DNA of 64,000 nucleotides. Source: Eumeta japonica. Taxonomy: Eukaryota; Arthropoda; Insecta; Lepidoptera; Psychidae. Below the pieces are notes generated by a model. The model did no database searches. It saw only the letters and a program-made list of their open reading frames with translations, and was not told the origin of the DNA. The stretch is from assembly GCA_005406025.1 (NCBI GenBank), contig BGZK01000713.1, positions 186,001-250,000 on the forward strand. Reading direction: 5' to 3'. A program made the position numbers and the translations under genes. Positions 60,501-64,000 of the stretch are shown here, piece after piece (the stretch's first letter is position 1; each line of letters starts with the position of its first letter).

Positions 60501-60758
60501 TTGGCTCCGGCAAGATGTCAATCAATGGATCCAAAAACGGACCATTGCCACCTGAGCCGTCGGGGTCGTATCCCCGACGAGAAGACGCCCGGGCATGAGG
60601 CAACAGTAAGTCCTCCGTCCCGTACCTGCACCCACAACTAAGGGTGTGGAAGCCCCACGAGCGAGCGAGCGAGCTCATGCGTGAAAAATGCAAAGTGCAT
60701 GGTCACATTCCCCAGATTAAAATATATGCAACTCATATGTGCAGGCGGATGCGCCATC

Positions 60759-60765
60759 TATAAAT
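60759..60765 (+). promoter_or_regulatory. LTR TATA box
   Basis: TATAAAT lies about 70 bases before the AATAAA signal. The first LTR has CATAAAA at the matching place. It would set the start of R, downstream of the GC-rich block, which would then lie in U3. Confidence 0.5.
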
Positions 60766-60829
60766 TGCAGAATTAAATAGAATTCGTCCGTAGTTGTACT
60801 CCGACCGCCACATTTGAAGTTCGTGCTGT

Positions 60830-60835
60830 AATAAA
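60830..60835 (+). terminator. LTR poly(A) signal
   Basis: AATAAA occupies the same position relative to the 3' end as in the LTR at 44305-44948. Confidence 0.6.
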
Positions 60836-61099
60836 GTAGTCTGATTATTTGAAAATGTTGTTCATCATTTTGCCTACACATTATAAGAAATCCATTCTCT
60901 AAGGCGACTGTACAAGAAATCCGAGATGCGGGTTTATGCGGCGGTAGCTAAAATAGCCGTTACATACACTAAATGGGAAAAGTCACGTGAATGAGCGCTG
61001 GATGAAAATTTCGAAAGTTTCTTCCATGTAAGGATGAGTTGCAGATGACAATGTTATTGCAATTGAATATATGATTGAGTATGAAAAAGAAAATTAAAT

Positions 61100-62119
61100 T
61101 ACGATAAACAAAATTGTGAAGATACTAAAATGTATGAAAGTTGGAAAAGCTGCCGGGGTATGATGATTTCGTCAGAGATGCTGACGAGCGAATGGGGTAT
61201 AGTAGCAAGCTTGTTGTACGAGCTTTCTAATAAGTGCTGGAATAGCCGTAGGGTACTTAATGACTGATGCAAAGCCGTCGTTGTAAACCCTTTTCAAAGG
61301 GAAAGGCTCACGGCAGGTTTGAATAAATTACCGCCTAATAAGCCTCCTCAACGTCTTTGACCAACTACATATGTGCGAAAATCATTATTGAAAGGGTTGT
61401 GGATGAGACTGAAAATAAAGTCTGAGATGAACAAGCGGGATTTCAAAAAGGAAAGGGGTGTATAGACCAACTTATTTCTCTATGAAGTATAACAAAAAAA
61501 AAAATTTGACAATGGTCCAAAGGTTTGAAATTACAAATTTTGTTTGAAATGAAGGTTTACGATAGAGTGAAAAAATGATCTATGGAGAATCCTATTCTTG
61601 TATGGTGTGAATAGTGGATTGACAAAGGCACTCCACTATTCATACCATATAGCAATTCCCAAGCAATTCCTATATAGTGAAAGTAAATGTGGTGGAGATG
61701 CGATCTCTGCGTAATAATGTGAAGTGTCTCTAAAAGATAGACGTAGGAGCAGTGATATCAGAGAGCGTTGTGGTTTAAAGAAAGAAATATGCAGTGGCTA
61801 ATGTAGAAAAAAGTATGTTGTAGTGGTTTGACCGTTGGGAAATGATGAATGAAAGTAGACGGACAAAATAAATCTCTATAGCAAATTTGTGTGAAGAAAA
61901 GGTCGGAAAGAATCATCCTAGAAAATCTTATGCAGACCATATTGGGGTCATATTAAAAATGAACCAAATTTGAAGCACCCAAAACATGCATTACATGAAA
62001 ATATTGATAAACATCAGTTCAGAAAGAGACATGCAAAGATCGTATCATGTGGATGTTTGTAGTCTCTGCCTACCCTTCTCGGAAAAAGGGTGAGTTTAAA
62101 TTATATTATTACTATTGAC
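61100..62119 (+). mobile_element. RTE-type retrotransposon with internal deletion
   Basis: Plus-strand frames give KAAGYDDFVREMLTSEWGIV-like sequence near 61150, KIIIERVVDETENKV and DEQAGFQKGKGCIDQLISL (61375-61480), which is the RTE-clade fingers motif. After about 61680 the text jumps to the C-terminal part (VSLKDRRRSSDIRERC-like, 61720-61780) so the catalytic YADD region is missing. The 3' tail from 62010 (ACATGCAAAGATCGTATC ... CTCTGCCTACCCTTCTCGG) matches the tails at 29.8 and 40.9 kb and ends near 62119 in a TTATTACTATTG run. Frameshifts and stops are common. It is a dead copy of the same family. Confidence 0.78.
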
Positions 62120-63227
62120 TTTTCCTTTTACAGCGAAGTTGAAAGATTTCAGAAAAAATAATTATTGCAAGCACATATTCGTCAAAATGATCTCATAGGA
62201 TTTTCTGCTGCAGATGTATGGAAATGGTCGCCCTCGTCGAAGCCCGCGTTACTGTCGCCCCGATACGATATATCTGCATAGAAAATTTCGTTTGAAAAAT
62301 TCGGTGACCGTTTTTTTCTCCGCGCCGAATCTACATAGGACAGGGGTGGGCAAAATCAACTCTCGCCCAAAGTGCCGATGGCATTGTGATAATGTTTTCC
62401 GTGGACCGCGGTTTTTCTCGGAGGAAAATCCAGTTTTTTTCTGGGTTAACCGAAAACTTATAGACGGCAAGTTTTATTTGTGAGAACGGTTACGTTCTGT
62501 TACTTACTATATTGAGGTGAATACCAATTTATTCCAACTTACCAAGGAAAATATGGGGTTGAAAATAATTTAAGTTTATTTTATAATATTTCGTATTGTT
62601 GCCACTTACTGCTCATATTGTTATATGGGTTTTTACGAGTTCTACATAAGAAAATCTATTGTATAGTTGTAAAAAAGAAATTAAACGGTGATAGCCTAGT
62701 CAGAGCTTCGATTTAATTAACTTCCATTGTCATGGGTGATGATGGCCAAGTGGCTAAATAGTTGAAACTATCGTATTAGAATTTTTATCTCGACGGGTGC
62801 AGTAATAAAATTTTAATTTTAAATAAAGCAAAAACCACTCTTTCCTCTCTGAAAAAGCGGACTAAGCCGCCATCGTCTCGGACAGGTCGATTTAGCAAAT
62901 CTTGACTCGCACTGGGTCAGGTAAGCCCCCAATTTGAAATAAAAACATTGTGGCTTTACCTTATCATATTGAAGAACTATATTTTTTTTTTCAGAATTAT
63001 TTCAATTCAAATCTTGGATCGTGGTTTAAGTACTCGAGAACGTGTTAGTTTGATACTTATTAAACATGTGGTTCGTACGAATATAACACGCACAAAAATA
63101 AATCTCTACCGAAGAGATTGACACTTCGTACATAAGTAAATATTATTTTATGGACTATAGATAATAAACTTTCCATAACGTGGCTATATAGTGAACACAT
63201 AATGAATTTATAAGCTACTACCTTTTG
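62120..63227. other. Gene-free stretch
   Basis: No gene recognised. A GC-richer island lies at about 62210-62470; open frames on both strands there (62214-62483 and 62249-62470) have no recognisable domain. Confidence 0.4.
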
Positions 63228-63560
63228 TCTGCAGCTCCGCCCGTGTAGACACGTAATTAACCTCTCATTTCCTATATCGACTAATCTTGCTATCATTGAT
63301 AGCAATCCGGTCCCGTTTCGATTTAATATCCAATTTCACAGTTAGTTCCGATTCAAATCCTGTATCTCTATTTTTTGCAATCGCGCTATCGCTCTCGATT
63401 ATGATATCGATCCCGATTTCAGCTCTGGTTTCTTGTTAATTATTGCACAGATACTGCTTAGTGGGAGGTATGAAATATCGTGCATATAATACAGAATATA
63501 TTCTATCTGTGTGCTTAATTTCATCTAAATCTGTCCTGCCATTTATGCGTGATTGAATTA
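63228..63560 (+). repeat. Interspersed repeat, relative of 27765-27910
   Basis: CTGCAGCTCCGCCCGTGTAG, ATCTTGCTATCATTGATAGC and a final TTCATCTAAATCTGTCC ... TTTATGCGTGATTG follow the order of a short repeat I associate with Lepidoptera. The first 80 bases match the copy at 27765. Confidence 0.5.
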
Positions 63561-64000
63561 GAAATAACTAAACACCGATACAAAGTATAACATTTGTAAT
63601 ATTTTAATTATAGGATATAATACTAAAAAAGACGTCTTGAAAAAGACATTACTGTTCGTCTTGATTTCCTATGGTTTTTTTATTAATAAACCGTTATTAT
63701 CAGTCATATTGTAACAATTGGACTGTTGACGCTCTCTTTGACTTTCTCTTTCGCCCCCCTCTACCCTCCTTCACCTTATTTTACTCTCAAGCCTCCCTTT
63801 CAATCTCATCGCCTACTCTTATACCACTTATTCTTTAAACAAAGCTAACAATTAGCATGGCCGACAGAATTAAATTAAATTAATAACTTTTAAATCTTCT
63901 AGTTATAAGGAGTCATACTCATGAACATACAAAGAAATTAACAGTGACCTTTATTTTACGTAACATGGAATTTTATCAGTTTTCTAAATTTAATCAAAAT
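63561..64000. other. Gene-free end of window
   Basis: No gene seen. A pyrimidine-rich tract (about 63730-63840, mostly C and T) is the only distinct feature; a similar tract is at about 250-350. Confidence 0.4.

Larger units (their letters stand above)
59042..60964 (+). mobile_element. Long LTR, second copy of the 44.3-kb family, with GC-rich insert
   Basis: It starts TGTTACAGACATCCACGC (compare TGTTACGGACAGCCGCGC at 44305) and ends TAGCCGTTACA (compare CGCCGTTACA at 44948). Shared blocks in order are ATTACCCGGG, GTGAGTTGCATA, GTGCTTTGGT, a GCGG...CCGC hairpin, ATCGGTGT, ATGCAACTCA, a TATA box (60759-60765) and AATAAA (60830-60835). At 1923 bp it is three times the first copy. The extra length is a GC-rich block of 1222 bp (59451-60672) between two copies of GCTCATGCGT (59441-59450 and 60673-60682). 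No clear target duplication is seen and no internal retroelement region adjoins it. Confidence 0.8.

Noticed and set aside
59561..60693. Minus-strand open frames of about 200 codons in the GC-rich LTR block
   Set aside because: Several frames on both strands are open at once, as expected from GC-rich sequence poor in stop codons; none shows a domain.
60965..61100. Internal region of an LTR retrotransposon after the long LTR
   Set aside because: No primer binding site follows the LTR and the next recognisable sequence is an unrelated RTE element.

Overview
This 64-kb window is AT-rich animal intergenic or intronic DNA with no host protein-coding gene that I can recognise. The kinds of mobile element and short interspersed repeat (TTAA-flanked piggyBac, mariner, Jockey- and RTE-type non-LTR elements, tRNA-like SINEs, and a set of short repeats I associate with butterflies and moths) suggest an insect, most likely a lepidopteran. 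The species call is inference. Every gene-like feature found is a transposon gene, and every one is broken.

Layout: 0.3-0.45 kb, a short repeat tail. 4.9-5.7 kb, a mariner relic (minus). 9.4-12.0 kb, an end-to-end piggyBac element with TTAA on both sides and a transposase broken by about eight frameshifts. 17.1-22.1 kb, a near-complete Jockey-type retrotransposon (minus) with 3' poly(A), an ORF2 with endonuclease and reverse transcriptase, and a zinc-knuckle ORF1. 27.8-30.5 kb, repeat fragments including an RTE copy whose 5' part is inverted. 35.9-36.3 kb, a MITE-like foldback and a tRNA-like SINE. 40.5-42.8 kb, a SINE, an RTE 3' half and another reverse-transcriptase relic. 43.6-45.1 kb, a reverse-transcriptase relic split by a solo LTR with a perfect 5-bp target duplication (GATAA). 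47.5-48.8 kb, a dead mariner holding a perfect 28-bp palindrome. 52.8-53.6 kb, a short repeat abutting a non-LTR 3' end. 59.0-61.0 kb, a second LTR of the same family, three times longer because of a 1.2-kb GC-rich block with 342-bp-spaced repeats between 10-bp direct repeats. 61.1-62.1 kb, an RTE copy with an internal deletion.

Between the elements lie long AT-rich stretches with GC-richer islands. Some islands carry clustered homeodomain-like and octamer-like motifs and could be regulatory elements of an unseen gene. One (3.40-3.68 kb) has three ATGCAAAT/G octamers in about 250 bp.

The most interesting material is the LTR family at 44.3 and 59.0 kb: shared terminal sequences, a hairpin that still folds in both copies, a longer inverted repeat with a compensatory pair change, and the GC-rich insert seen in one copy only. 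A second theme is short, perfect inverted duplications inside dead transposons (mariner at 48.17 kb, RTE copies at 29.78 and 61.60 kb), which look like template-switch scars. I see no CRISPR array, rRNA or intact tRNA gene.
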